A DNA stretch of 8,199 bases from an uncultured Desulfovibrio sp. (GTDB lineage Bacteria > Desulfobacterota > Desulfovibrionia > Desulfovibrionales > Desulfovibrionaceae). A model generated the notes under the pieces. The model saw only the letters and a program-made list of their open reading frames with translations, was not told the origin of the DNA and made no database searches. A program made the position numbers and the translations under genes. Positions 1-6,596 of the stretch are shown one piece after another. The DNA lies in NCBI GenBank assembly GCA_947177085.1, contig CAMWTD010000089.1, forward strand, positions 1 through 8,199, written 5' to 3'. Position 1 is the first letter of the stretch. The number at the start of each line of letters is the position of its first letter.

Positions 1-1408
1 CCCGGCGGCGCCCCCCGCGCCCCGGGGCCCCCGCCTTTGGGGGGGCGCGCGCGGCTCCCCGCGCGGGGCCGGGGGGGGACGCCGGGGCCGGCGGCGCGGG
101 CGCGCCATAGGGCGCGGCCTCCTCCCGCAGGGGCGCGGGCCGGCGCGGCATGGCGTCCGGCGGTGGCGCGCACCGGGGCGGCGCGAAAATTTCGGGGCGC
201 CCTGACGTCAGCGGGGGGGCGATCGCCTCCTCCCGCACTTCCCACGCGCCGCGCTGGCGTCCCTCGGGGGCGGGCAGGATGCGCTCCTCGTCGAGACTGC
301 CCCAGAAACCTTGGCGGCGCTGCCGGGGGGCTTCGCGGCCGGGAAAATCTTCCACCCGTGGCTGGCTTTTTCCTTCTTCCGGGTCCGCGACCGCTTCCCC
401 TCCCGCAAAGATCGCGCCGTCCAGCGCGCCGCGCACGGCCTGGAGCACCGCGGAAAACACGGCCGACTCGTCCTGGAAGCGCACTTCGGACTTGGCCGGG
501 TGCACATTGACATCCACCCCTTCCGGCTCCATTTCCACAAAGAGCACGGCCAGCGGATATTCGCGGCTCAAAAGCCGCCCCTTGTAGGCTTCGCGCACGG
601 CCGCGAAGAGGCGCTTGTCCGTGACGGCGCGGCCGTTGACATAGAGCAGCACGCGGTCCGCCCGCTGCTGGCGCATCCCCGAGGGCGCGGCGAGGCCGCG
701 GCAGCGGATGCCGTGGCGCTCCGCATCAAAGGGCACAAGACCGCTCACGAGGCTGCCGGGCCAGATGACGGAAAGGCGGCCGCGCAGGTCCTGCCCGGGG
801 AGAAAGCGGGCCACCTCGCGCCCGGCCGCCGAGAGGGTGAAGGCCGTTTCCGGCCGGGCCAGGGCGAGGCGCGAAAGCCAGTCCTGGGCGCGGCGGAACT
901 CGGTGGCCGGGGTCTTGAGGAACTTGAGGCGCGCGGGCACATTGGCGAAAAGGTCGCGCACCTCCACCACCGTGCCCCGGTGCAGCGCCGCCGGGCTTGA
1001 CGCCACAAGTCGGCCGTGTTCCACTTCCACCGCGTGCGCCGCGTCGCCGCCCGCCGGGGCCGAGACGAGGGTGAGGCGCGAGACCGAGGCGATGCTCGGG
1101 AGCGCCTCGCCGCGAAAGCCATAGGAGCGGACATGCTCCAGGTCTTCCAGGGCGGCGATCTTGCTGGTGGCGTGGCGGGTGACGGCGAGCGTGAGCTCCG
1201 CCGCCGGGATGCCCGAGCCGTCGTCCTGCACGCGGATGAGGCTCTGGCCGCCATTATCGAGGCGCACGTCGATGGCGCGGGCCCCGGCGTCGAGGCTGTT
1301 TTCCACCAGTTCCTTGAGCACGCTGGCGGGGCGTTCCACCACTTCCCCGGCGGCGATCTGGTTTTGCAGGGCGGAGGGCAAGAGACGGATATGGGATATT
1401 TCCGGCAT
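1..1408 (-). CDS. mutL: DNA mismatch repair protein MutL, N-terminal part (runs off left edge)
   Basis: MutL is the ATP-driven matchmaker of methyl-independent or methyl-directed mismatch repair, linking MutS to strand incision. The reading frame is open from the ATG at 1408 to base 1 (469 codons) and its 3' end is outside the window. Seen GHKL ATPase motifs: ELVENSLDAGA with Glu33 (catalytic base) and Asn37 (Mg2+), DDGSGI at 62-67, RHATSK at 78-83, GFRGEAL at 97-103. The transducer domain ends with DVNVHPAKSEVRF, whose Lys306 matches the conserved ATP-contacting Lys. From about residue 335 the chain becomes a Pro/Ala/Arg-rich linker; the C-terminal dimerisation/endonuclease domain is not visible. 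The start at 1408 gives the family's usual N-terminus. An in-frame ATG at 1438 would add ten residues with no support. No Shine-Dalgarno is seen before 1408. Family assignment is secure. Confidence 0.97.
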   Translation of the reverse strand, partial: MPEISHIRLLPSALQNQIAAGEVVERPASVLKELVENSLDAGARAIDVRLDNGGQSLIRVQDDGSGIPAAELTLAVTRHATSKIAALEDLEHVRSYGFRGEALPSIASVSRLTLVSAPAGGDAAHAVEVEHGRLVASSPAALHRGTVVEVRDLFANVPARLKFLKTPATEFRRAQDWLSRLALARPETAFTLSAAGREVARFLPGQDLRGRLSVIWPGSLVSGLVPFDAERHGIRCRGLAAPSGMRQQRADRVLLYVNGRAVTDKRLFAAVREAYKGRLLSREYPLAVLFVEMEPEGVDVNVHPAKSEVRFQDESAVFSAVLQAVRGALDGAIFAGGEAVADPEEGKSQPRVEDFPGREAPRQRRQGFWGSLDEERILPAPEGRQRGAWEVREEAIAPPLTSGRPEIFAPPRCAPPPDAMPRRPAPLREEAAPYGAPAPPAPASPPGPARGAARAPPKAGAPGRGGRRR

Positions 1409-1414
1409 GGGCAG

Positions 1415-1443
1415 AGCATAGCGGGCCCGCTGGGCCATGGCAA
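1415..1443 (-). promoter_or_regulatory. Candidate sigma70 promoter of mutL
   Basis: On the minus strand, TTGCCA (1443-1438) is followed after exactly 17 bases by TATGCT (1420-1415). The matches are five of six to the -35 consensus and four of six to the -10 consensus, in a region otherwise almost free of A/T. A start seven bases after the -10 box falls at 1408, the A of the mutL ATG, so the transcript might be leaderless. The rest of the mutL/zinc-ribbon gap (1444-1618) is GC-rich and shows no other promoter-like pair on either strand. Inference from sequence only. Confidence 0.45.
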
Positions 1444-1618
1444 GGCCGGCGCGGGCGAGACGACACGCGGGCGCGCGAGACAAGGCGGGGCGGCGCTGGC
1501 CTCGCGACGCGCGCGTTGCGCGGCCTTCGCGCGCGGCCGCCTTGCGCGGCTGGAGGCCCGGGCCGGGGGCCGCTTCCGGCGCGGAACCCCGCTCACCGCC
1601 GTCTCCCTCACGGCCGGG

Positions 1619-1903
1619 ACGCCCGGCTATGACCCGGAACTGCTCTATGTGGAATGCGGGCGCTGCGGCGCGCCCGTCCTGTGGGAGCCGGGCCGCGCCA
1701 CGCGCCTTTTGGACGAGGCGGGCATCGACCCCCTGGAGCTGGACGCGGCCTGCCTGCTCGTCACCAACGCCTGCCCCATGTGCGCCGCGCCCGACGGGGC
1801 TGCCACCGACGGCCCCGACGGGGATTCCGGCTATGAGGTGCGCGTCTTCCGCGTGGGCGGCGAGGGCGAGGGCTTCGGCTCGCCGCGCCACGGCCATGCG
1901 TAA
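1619..1903 (+). CDS. Small zinc-ribbon-like protein, function unknown; start codon uncertain
   Basis: A clear coding stretch of about 94 residues with two Cys pairs: CGRC (Cys13, Cys16) in a YVECGRCGAPVLW context, and CPMC (Cys52, Cys55) after a third Cys45. The two CxxC knuckles about 35 residues apart suggest a zinc ribbon or rubredoxin-like knuckle. The C-terminus (YEVRVFRV, then a Gly/Glu tail) looks like a closing beta strand. I do not recognise a named family or function. No ATG, GTG or TTG lies in this frame between 1394 and the CxxC segment. The listed start is an ACG at 1619 that would give Met-Pro-Gly-Tyr-Asp-Pro. The next canonical in-frame start is the ATG at 1391, which would give 170 residues but overlaps the 5' end of divergent mutL and adds an Arg/Gly-rich, low-quality leader. 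No convincing Shine-Dalgarno precedes either. The gene may therefore have an unusual start, a sequence error, or a decayed 5' end. The coding call is good; the boundary is weak. Confidence 0.6.
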   Translation, partial: TPGYDPELLYVECGRCGAPVLWEPGRATRLLDEAGIDPLELDAACLLVTNACPMCAAPDGAATDGPDGDSGYEVRVFRVGGEGEGFGSPRHGHA

Positions 1904-1919
1904 GGCGCTCCCGCCTCCC

Positions 1920-1948
1920 TTTACAGGCCGCCTTTATGGCGCTAAGAG
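1920..1948 (+). promoter_or_regulatory. Weak candidate promoter for the epimerase gene
   Basis: TTTACA (1920-1925) and TAAGAG (1943-1948) are separated by 17 bases in the 122-base gap before the epimerase. The -35 is five of six to consensus, the -10 only three of six. It is the most AT-rich pair in the gap, but chance similarity is quite possible. Confidence 0.27.
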
Positions 1949-2025
1949 GCACAGGTCGGCGAAAGCGCGCCGCGCTCTTCCGGGGCTGTCGTCTCCGGCG
2001 CACATCCTTCAACACAGGAATACCC

Positions 2026-3048
2026 ATGAACGCCTATGAACAGCTTTGCCAGCGTCTTTCCGCCGCGCCCTCGCGCTGGCTCGTGACGGGCGTGGCGGGC
2101 TTTATCGGCTCCAACCTGCTGGAGCGCCTGCTCCGCCTCGGCCAGACCGTGACCGGGCTTGACAACTTCCTCACCGGCTACCGGAAAAACCTCGACATGG
2201 TGCGTGACGCCGTGGACGAGGAGGCCTGGGCCCGCTTCACCTTCATCGAGGGCGACATCCGCGACCTCGACACCTGCCGCCGCGCCTGCGAGGGCGCGGC
2301 CCACGTACTGCACGAGGCCGCCCTGGGCTCCGTGCCGCGCTCCATCGACGACCCGCTGCTCACCAACGGCTGCAATATCGACGGCTTCCTCAACATGCTG
2401 GTGGCCGCGCGCGACGCCCACGTGGAGAGCTTCGTCTACGCCGCCTCCTCGTCCACCTATGGCGACTCGCCGGAGCTGCCCAAGGTGGAGGACAGGATCG
2501 GCCGGCCGCTCTCGCCCTATGCCGTCACCAAGTACGTGGACGAGCTCTATGGCGACGTGTTCGCCCGCTGCTACGGTTTTTCGAGCATCGGCCTCAGGTA
2601 CTTCAATGTCTTCGGGCAGCGCCAGGACCCCTACGGCGCGTATGCGGCGGTCATCCCGCAGTGGTTCGCGAGCCTCCTCAAGGGCGACACCGTCTATATC
2701 AACGGCGACGGCGAGACGAGCCGCGATTTCTGCTACATCGACAATGTGGTGCAGGCCAACCTGCTCGCCAGCCTGGCCGGGAAGGACGCGCGGGACCGCA
2801 TCTACAATGTGGCCTTTGGCGAACGCACCACGCTCAACGAGCTCTTCGCGCTCATCCGCGACGAGGTTGCGCGCCACAAGCCCGCAGCCGCCACGGCCGA
2901 ACCCGTGCATCGCGATTTCCGCGCCGGCGACGTGCGCCACTCCCTCGCGGACATCGGCCGCGCGCGCATCCTGCTCGGCTATGACCCGCGGCATGACGTG
3001 CGCCAGGGCCTTCGTCTCGCGGGCGACTGGTACGCCGCCAACCTGTAG
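2026..3048 (+). CDS. UDP-N-acetylglucosamine C4 epimerase, WbpP/TviC type (SDR family)
   Basis: A 340-residue extended short-chain dehydrogenase that interconverts UDP-GlcNAc and UDP-GalNAc, and in some relatives their uronic acid forms, by NAD-dependent oxidation and reduction at C4 of the sugar. It would act in the cytoplasm to supply precursors for O-antigen or capsule. Seen: Rossmann NAD site TGVAGFIG with Gly22, Gly25 and Gly28; the Ser141-Ser143 run before TYGD; catalytic Tyr165 and Lys169 in SPYAVTKY; LRYFNVFG; and NGDGETSRDFCYID from residue 226. ALGSVPRS, GDVRHSLADI and the overall length closely resemble Pseudomonas WbpP and Salmonella TviC as I recall them, more than GalE. The ATG at 2026 follows ACAGGA at a normal distance and begins just before the conserved N-terminus; an upstream in-frame ATG at 1936 is rejected. 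No glycosyltransferase or other sugar gene is beside it, so it seems to stand alone. Acetamido preference is inferred from family similarity; the exact substrate is not provable here. Confidence 0.93.
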   Translation: MNAYEQLCQRLSAAPSRWLVTGVAGFIGSNLLERLLRLGQTVTGLDNFLTGYRKNLDMVRDAVDEEAWARFTFIEGDIRDLDTCRRACEGAAHVLHEAALGSVPRSIDDPLLTNGCNIDGFLNMLVAARDAHVESFVYAASSSTYGDSPELPKVEDRIGRPLSPYAVTKYVDELYGDVFARCYGFSSIGLRYFNVFGQRQDPYGAYAAVIPQWFASLLKGDTVYINGDGETSRDFCYIDNVVQANLLASLAGKDARDRIYNVAFGERTTLNELFALIRDEVARHKPAAATAEPVHRDFRAGDVRHSLADIGRARILLGYDPRHDVRQGLRLAGDWYAANL

Positions 3049-3106
3049 GCAGAGCCCCCGGCGCGTATTTTCTCTCGACGTTTGCGCGCCGCTTTGGCAT
3101 CCTGAA

Positions 3107-3124
3107 CGCGGGGGCGTCCCCGCG
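3107..3124. repeat. GC-rich hairpin between the epimerase and fur genes
   Basis: CGCGGGG (3107-3113) and CCCCGCG (3118-3124) form a perfect seven-base inverted repeat with a GCGT loop, in the 120-base gap ahead of fur. No T-run follows, so it is not a standard intrinsic terminator. It may form in the fur leader or end epimerase mRNA decay. No convincing promoter was found in this gap, so fur may be read through from upstream or use a promoter unlike the consensus. Confidence 0.3.
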
Positions 3125-3168
3125 CGGCGCTCCCGCCGGCCCGTTCGCGCCACAGGAAGGGAAAAGCC

Positions 3169-3630
3169 ATGACCACAGCCCAGACGCCGCTGGCCGCGTT
3201 TCTCGACTTCATGAACCGGCGCGGCCTCAACACCACGGCGCAGCGACGCATCATCGCCCAGGCCTTTTTTGAGCTGCCGGGCCACCATTCGCTGGAAGAA
3301 TTTTACCAGTATGTGCTCAGGCTGGATGCGGGCATCGGCCAGACCACGGTCTACCGCACGCTCAAGCTGCTCTGCGACGCGGGACTGGCCACGGAAATCC
3401 AGTTCAGCGACAATATCACCCGCTATGAGGTGGCGCGCCCCAAGAGCCATCACGACCACCTCGTCTGCCTCGGCTGCGGCGACATCGTGGAAATCTGCGA
3501 CCCGCGCATCGAAAAGCTCCAGCGCGAGCTCGCCGAGGCCCAGGGATTCAGCCTCACCGGGCACCTGCACAACATGTACGGCTATTGCCGCGCCTGCCGC
3601 GAAAAGCAGGCCGCGGAAAAGCCGGCCTGA
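3169..3630 (+). CDS. Fur-family metal-dependent transcriptional regulator
   Basis: A 153-residue Fur-family repressor. Such proteins dimerise, bind a regulatory metal (Fe2+ in Fur itself; Zn2+, Mn2+ or peroxide sensing in relatives) and bind AT-rich palindromic operators. Seen: an N-terminal winged helix with TTAQRR at 22-27 and recognition helix GQTTVYRTLKLL at 58-69; the dimerisation domain has the metal-rich HHDHLVCLGCG at 94-104 and HLHNMYGYCRAC at 132-143. Cys100/Cys103 and Cys140/Cys143 form the usual structural zinc site; His94, His95, Asp96, His97 and His132/His134 are the regulatory-site candidates. The HHDHLxCxxCG signature and NITRYE context resemble Fur more than PerR or Zur, but the sensed metal cannot be read with certainty. 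The ATG at 3169 has a strong AGGAAGG (3154-3160) eight bases upstream. A likely Fur operator lies 52 bases past its stop, in front of the next gene. No such operator is seen before fur itself. Confidence 0.93.
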   Translation: MTTAQTPLAAFLDFMNRRGLNTTAQRRIIAQAFFELPGHHSLEEFYQYVLRLDAGIGQTTVYRTLKLLCDAGLATEIQFSDNITRYEVARPKSHHDHLVCLGCGDIVEICDPRIEKLQRELAEAQGFSLTGHLHNMYGYCRACREKQAAEKPA

Positions 3631-3680
3631 GGAGACCGCCCCGCCCTCGCGCCCGGCATGTTCCCGCTCCGCTCCAAGAA

Positions 3681-3709
3681 TTGACATTCATTTTCATTTC
3701 GTACAGAAT
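3681..3709 (+). promoter_or_regulatory. Sigma70-type promoter of the small Cys-rich membrane protein gene
   Basis: A perfect -35 TTGACA (3681-3686) is followed after 17 bases by CAGAAT (3704-3709; four of six to consensus). This lies within the only AT-rich island of the 205-base gap after fur. Expected transcription start is about 3716, leaving a leader of about 120 bases before the ATG at 3836. Confidence 0.6.
3682..3696 (+). promoter_or_regulatory. Fur-box-like operator overlapping the -35 and spacer
   Basis: TGACATTCATTTTCA is a 7-1-7 imperfect palindrome that agrees at 11 of the 14 defined positions with the classical Fur consensus TGATAATnATTATCA. It begins inside the -35 hexamer and extends into the spacer, a position where a bound repressor would block RNA polymerase. 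The adjacent fur-like gene is the obvious candidate to bind it. Binding is inferred, not shown. Confidence 0.6.
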
Positions 3710-3743
3710 GCCTTTGCCGACGCATCCCGCGACAAAAGCCGGA

Positions 3744-3779
3744 GCGCCCTTCGGGGACGCGACACGCGCTCTCCGCGTG
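3744..3779 (+). promoter_or_regulatory. Two adjacent hairpins in the leader of the small membrane protein gene
   Basis: Hairpin 1 (3744-3760): GCGCCC pairs with GGGACGC (one bulged A) around a TTCG loop closed by C-G, the very stable cUUCGg tetraloop in RNA. Hairpin 2 (3763-3779): CACGCG pairs with CGCGTG around CTCTC. A GC palindrome (GCCCCCGGGC, 3785-3794) follows. No T-run follows either hairpin, so they are not classical terminators. I recognise no riboswitch family. In such GC-rich DNA some pairing is expected by chance. Confidence 0.35.
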
Positions 3780-3835
3780 GGAAAGCCCCCGGGCGGCGCG
3801 CAACACGACCAAAGCGCCCAAGCGAGGAAAGAGCG

Positions 3836-4015
3836 ATGAATATTCAACTGGGTATCGTCATTCTCTGCGTGGCCGTGGCCGCGTTCTTCATGGGGCGCCG
3901 CTTCCTGCGCGCCCTGAAAAGCCGCTCCTGCCCGGGGTGCGCCAAGGCCAACTGCTGCGACCCCGACGCCTGTCCTGAGCACAGGCAAATCGAAGAACTG
4001 CGCCCGCGCCGCTAG
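3836..4015 (+). CDS. Small Cys-rich single-pass membrane protein, FeoB-associated-like
   Basis: A 59-residue protein. Residues 4-20 form one hydrophobic helix (QLGIVILCVAVAAFFMG), followed by a basic patch (Arg21, Arg22, Arg25, Lys28, Arg30), so the tail should stay in the cytoplasm. The tail carries five Cys plus His in the pattern CPGC (32, 35), CC (40, 41), CPEH (Cys46, His49), a likely metal or Fe-S binding cluster. The size, N-terminal anchor and Cys-rich tail resemble the FeoB-associated Cys-rich membrane proteins, which usually accompany the ferrous iron transporter FeoB; no feo gene is in this window. The start is set by GAGGA (3824-3828) seven bases before the ATG. It is preceded by a TTGACA promoter overlapped by a Fur-box-like site and follows fur, so iron-repressed expression is inferred. 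Family membership is probable but rests on architecture, not close sequence identity. Confidence 0.7.
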   Translation: MNIQLGIVILCVAVAAFFMGRRFLRALKSRSCPGCAKANCCDPDACPEHRQIEELRPRR

Positions 4016-4034
4016 GGATACCCGCTTAAACAGC

Positions 4035-4073
4035 AAAGGCGCGCCGCCGCCACAAACGCGACGCCGCGCCTTT
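4035..4073. terminator. Hairpin between convergent genes, possible bidirectional terminator
   Basis: AAAGGCGCG (4035-4043) and CGCGCCTTT (4065-4073) form a perfect nine-base stem around a 21-base loop. It sits between the stop of the small membrane protein gene (plus) and the end of the Dabb gene (minus). The A-stem-T layout is symmetric, as in two-way terminators, but the T-runs are short: TTT on plus, TTTGCTGTTT on minus. A second hairpin (4079-4095, GCCCCG/CGGGGC, five-base loop) lies closer to the Dabb gene end. Confidence 0.5.
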
Positions 4074-4105
4074 GGTGGGCCCCGGGAAGCGGGGCAGGTT
4101 CCATC

Positions 4106-4411
4106 CTATTCCACCGAATAGTCCAGGGCGTTGCGCGAGGAGGCCACGGCATTGACCTTTTCCGCAAACTGCAGGTGCACCGGGTCCTCGGCATAGGCCT
4201 TGAGCGCGGCCATGTCGTCATGCGAGGACTGGAGCACCACCTGCGCGGGCACGGTGCTCGTGGGCTGGATGAGGCAGGAGACCTCCACCGAGCGCACCAT
4301 GGGCATGCCGTGCAGCATGGCCGAGGCGTTGACGAGGTGCTGGGCGTTTTCGGCCGCGCTGCGGCCCTGGGCGTGGTCCTTGAGCGTCCACCAGACGATG
4401 TGCCGGATCAT
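4106..4411 (-). CDS. Dabb (stress-responsive alpha/beta barrel) domain protein
   Basis: A 101-residue protein beginning MIRHIVWWTLKD, the typical first strand of the Dabb dimeric ferredoxin-like barrel, with a helix (residues about 18-34), a central strand pair ending in VVLQSS, then DDMAALKAYAEDPVHLQFAE and the closing ALDYSVE strand. These single-domain proteins are widespread and mostly of unknown biochemical role; plant and fungal members are stress-induced, others are cyclases. No catalytic residue can be named here. Length is the family norm of about 100. The ATG at 4411 has GAGGA (4420-4416) four bases upstream. The gene starts 41 bases after the typA stop on the same strand with no terminator between, so co-transcription with typA is likely. 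The fold assignment is good; a function is not assigned. Confidence 0.88.
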   Translation of the reverse strand: MIRHIVWWTLKDHAQGRSAAENAQHLVNASAMLHGMPMVRSVEVSCLIQPTSTVPAQVVLQSSHDDMAALKAYAEDPVHLQFAEKVNAVASSRNALDYSVE

Positions 4412-4452
4412 GGCATCCTCCCGTTTTGTGCCGCAATGGCGGCGGATATGGC

Positions 4453-6288
<1,836 letters not shown>

Positions 6289-6411
6289 GAAGTGTCCCGG
6301 AGAAGCTGCTTTGATGCGCGTCTGTCGTGCGTGGAAGTGCGGTCGCTGCCAGCGGAGAAAGGCCGGAAATGGAGGGAACGGCGTGAAGGGCGCGCCCGCA
6401 AGGCCGCGTTT

Positions 6412-6440
6412 TTTCTAGCCGCGCGCCAGCCTGAAGTCAA
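6412..6440 (-). promoter_or_regulatory. Candidate sigma70 promoter of typA
   Basis: On the minus strand TTGACT (6440-6435; five of six) is followed after 17 bases by TAGAAA (6417-6412; four of six), then an A-rich start. Transcription would begin near 6405, giving a leader of about 117 bases before the typA ATG. The spacing and AT content stand out within the 308-base gap between typA and glpQ. Confidence 0.6.
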
Positions 6441-6470
6441 CCGCAAGGCCAGGGCCGCGCAAAAAAAGCA

Positions 6471-6500
6471 TTGCCGCGCATCGCTTCTTTCGCCTATGCT
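6471..6500 (+). promoter_or_regulatory. Candidate promoter of glpQ
   Basis: TTGCCG (6471-6476) and TATGCT (6495-6500; four of six) are 18 bases apart, with a run of seven A (6461-6467) just upstream that could act as an UP element. A start near 6507 would leave a leader of about 90 bases. Together with the typA promoter on the other strand, this makes 6405-6507 a compact divergent control region. No known operator was recognised in it. Confidence 0.42.
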
Positions 6501-6584
6501 GGGGGCGCGGTCTCGCGGCATTGCTTCGCAACGACGGCGCGCGGCCGCGTCCATTCCGCTCCCCCCTTTTTCCCGGCACTTGCC

Positions 6585-6591
6585 AGGAGGT
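6585..6591 (+). promoter_or_regulatory. Ribosome binding site of glpQ
   Basis: AGGAGGT is a full-consensus Shine-Dalgarno, five bases before the ATG at 6597 and eleven before a second in-frame ATG at 6603. It rules out the in-frame ATG at 6471 and places the start at 6597 or 6603, both of which give a complete signal peptide. Confidence 0.75.
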
Positions 6592-6596
6592 GTTCC

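Noticed and set aside
1409..1438. An upstream in-frame ATG at 1438 as the mutL start
   Set aside because: It would add ten residues not expected at the MutL N-terminus, has no Shine-Dalgarno and lies on the candidate -35 box.
1500..1560. GC-rich palindromic clusters (repeated GCGCGC and GGCCGCC motifs) as a possible repeat element
   Set aside because: At this base composition such short palindromes are expected by chance, and no longer repeat unit is visible.
1936..2025. An earlier in-frame ATG at 1936 for the epimerase
   Set aside because: The added 30 residues are Arg-rich and unlike the family. The ATG at 2026 has its own AGGA and starts at the conserved N-terminus.
3107..3124. The hairpin before fur as an intrinsic terminator of the epimerase gene
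   Set aside because: No T-run follows the stem; it is listed only as an inverted repeat.
1942..3687. A 581-codon open frame on the minus strand opposite the epimerase and fur genes
   Set aside because: Both plus-strand genes are complete with clear motifs and ribosome sites. The antisense product has no recognisable features.
3585..3839. An 84-codon plus-strand frame between fur and the small membrane protein gene
   Set aside because: It starts inside fur in another frame, spans the Fur-box promoter and has low-complexity Pro/Arg/Ala content.
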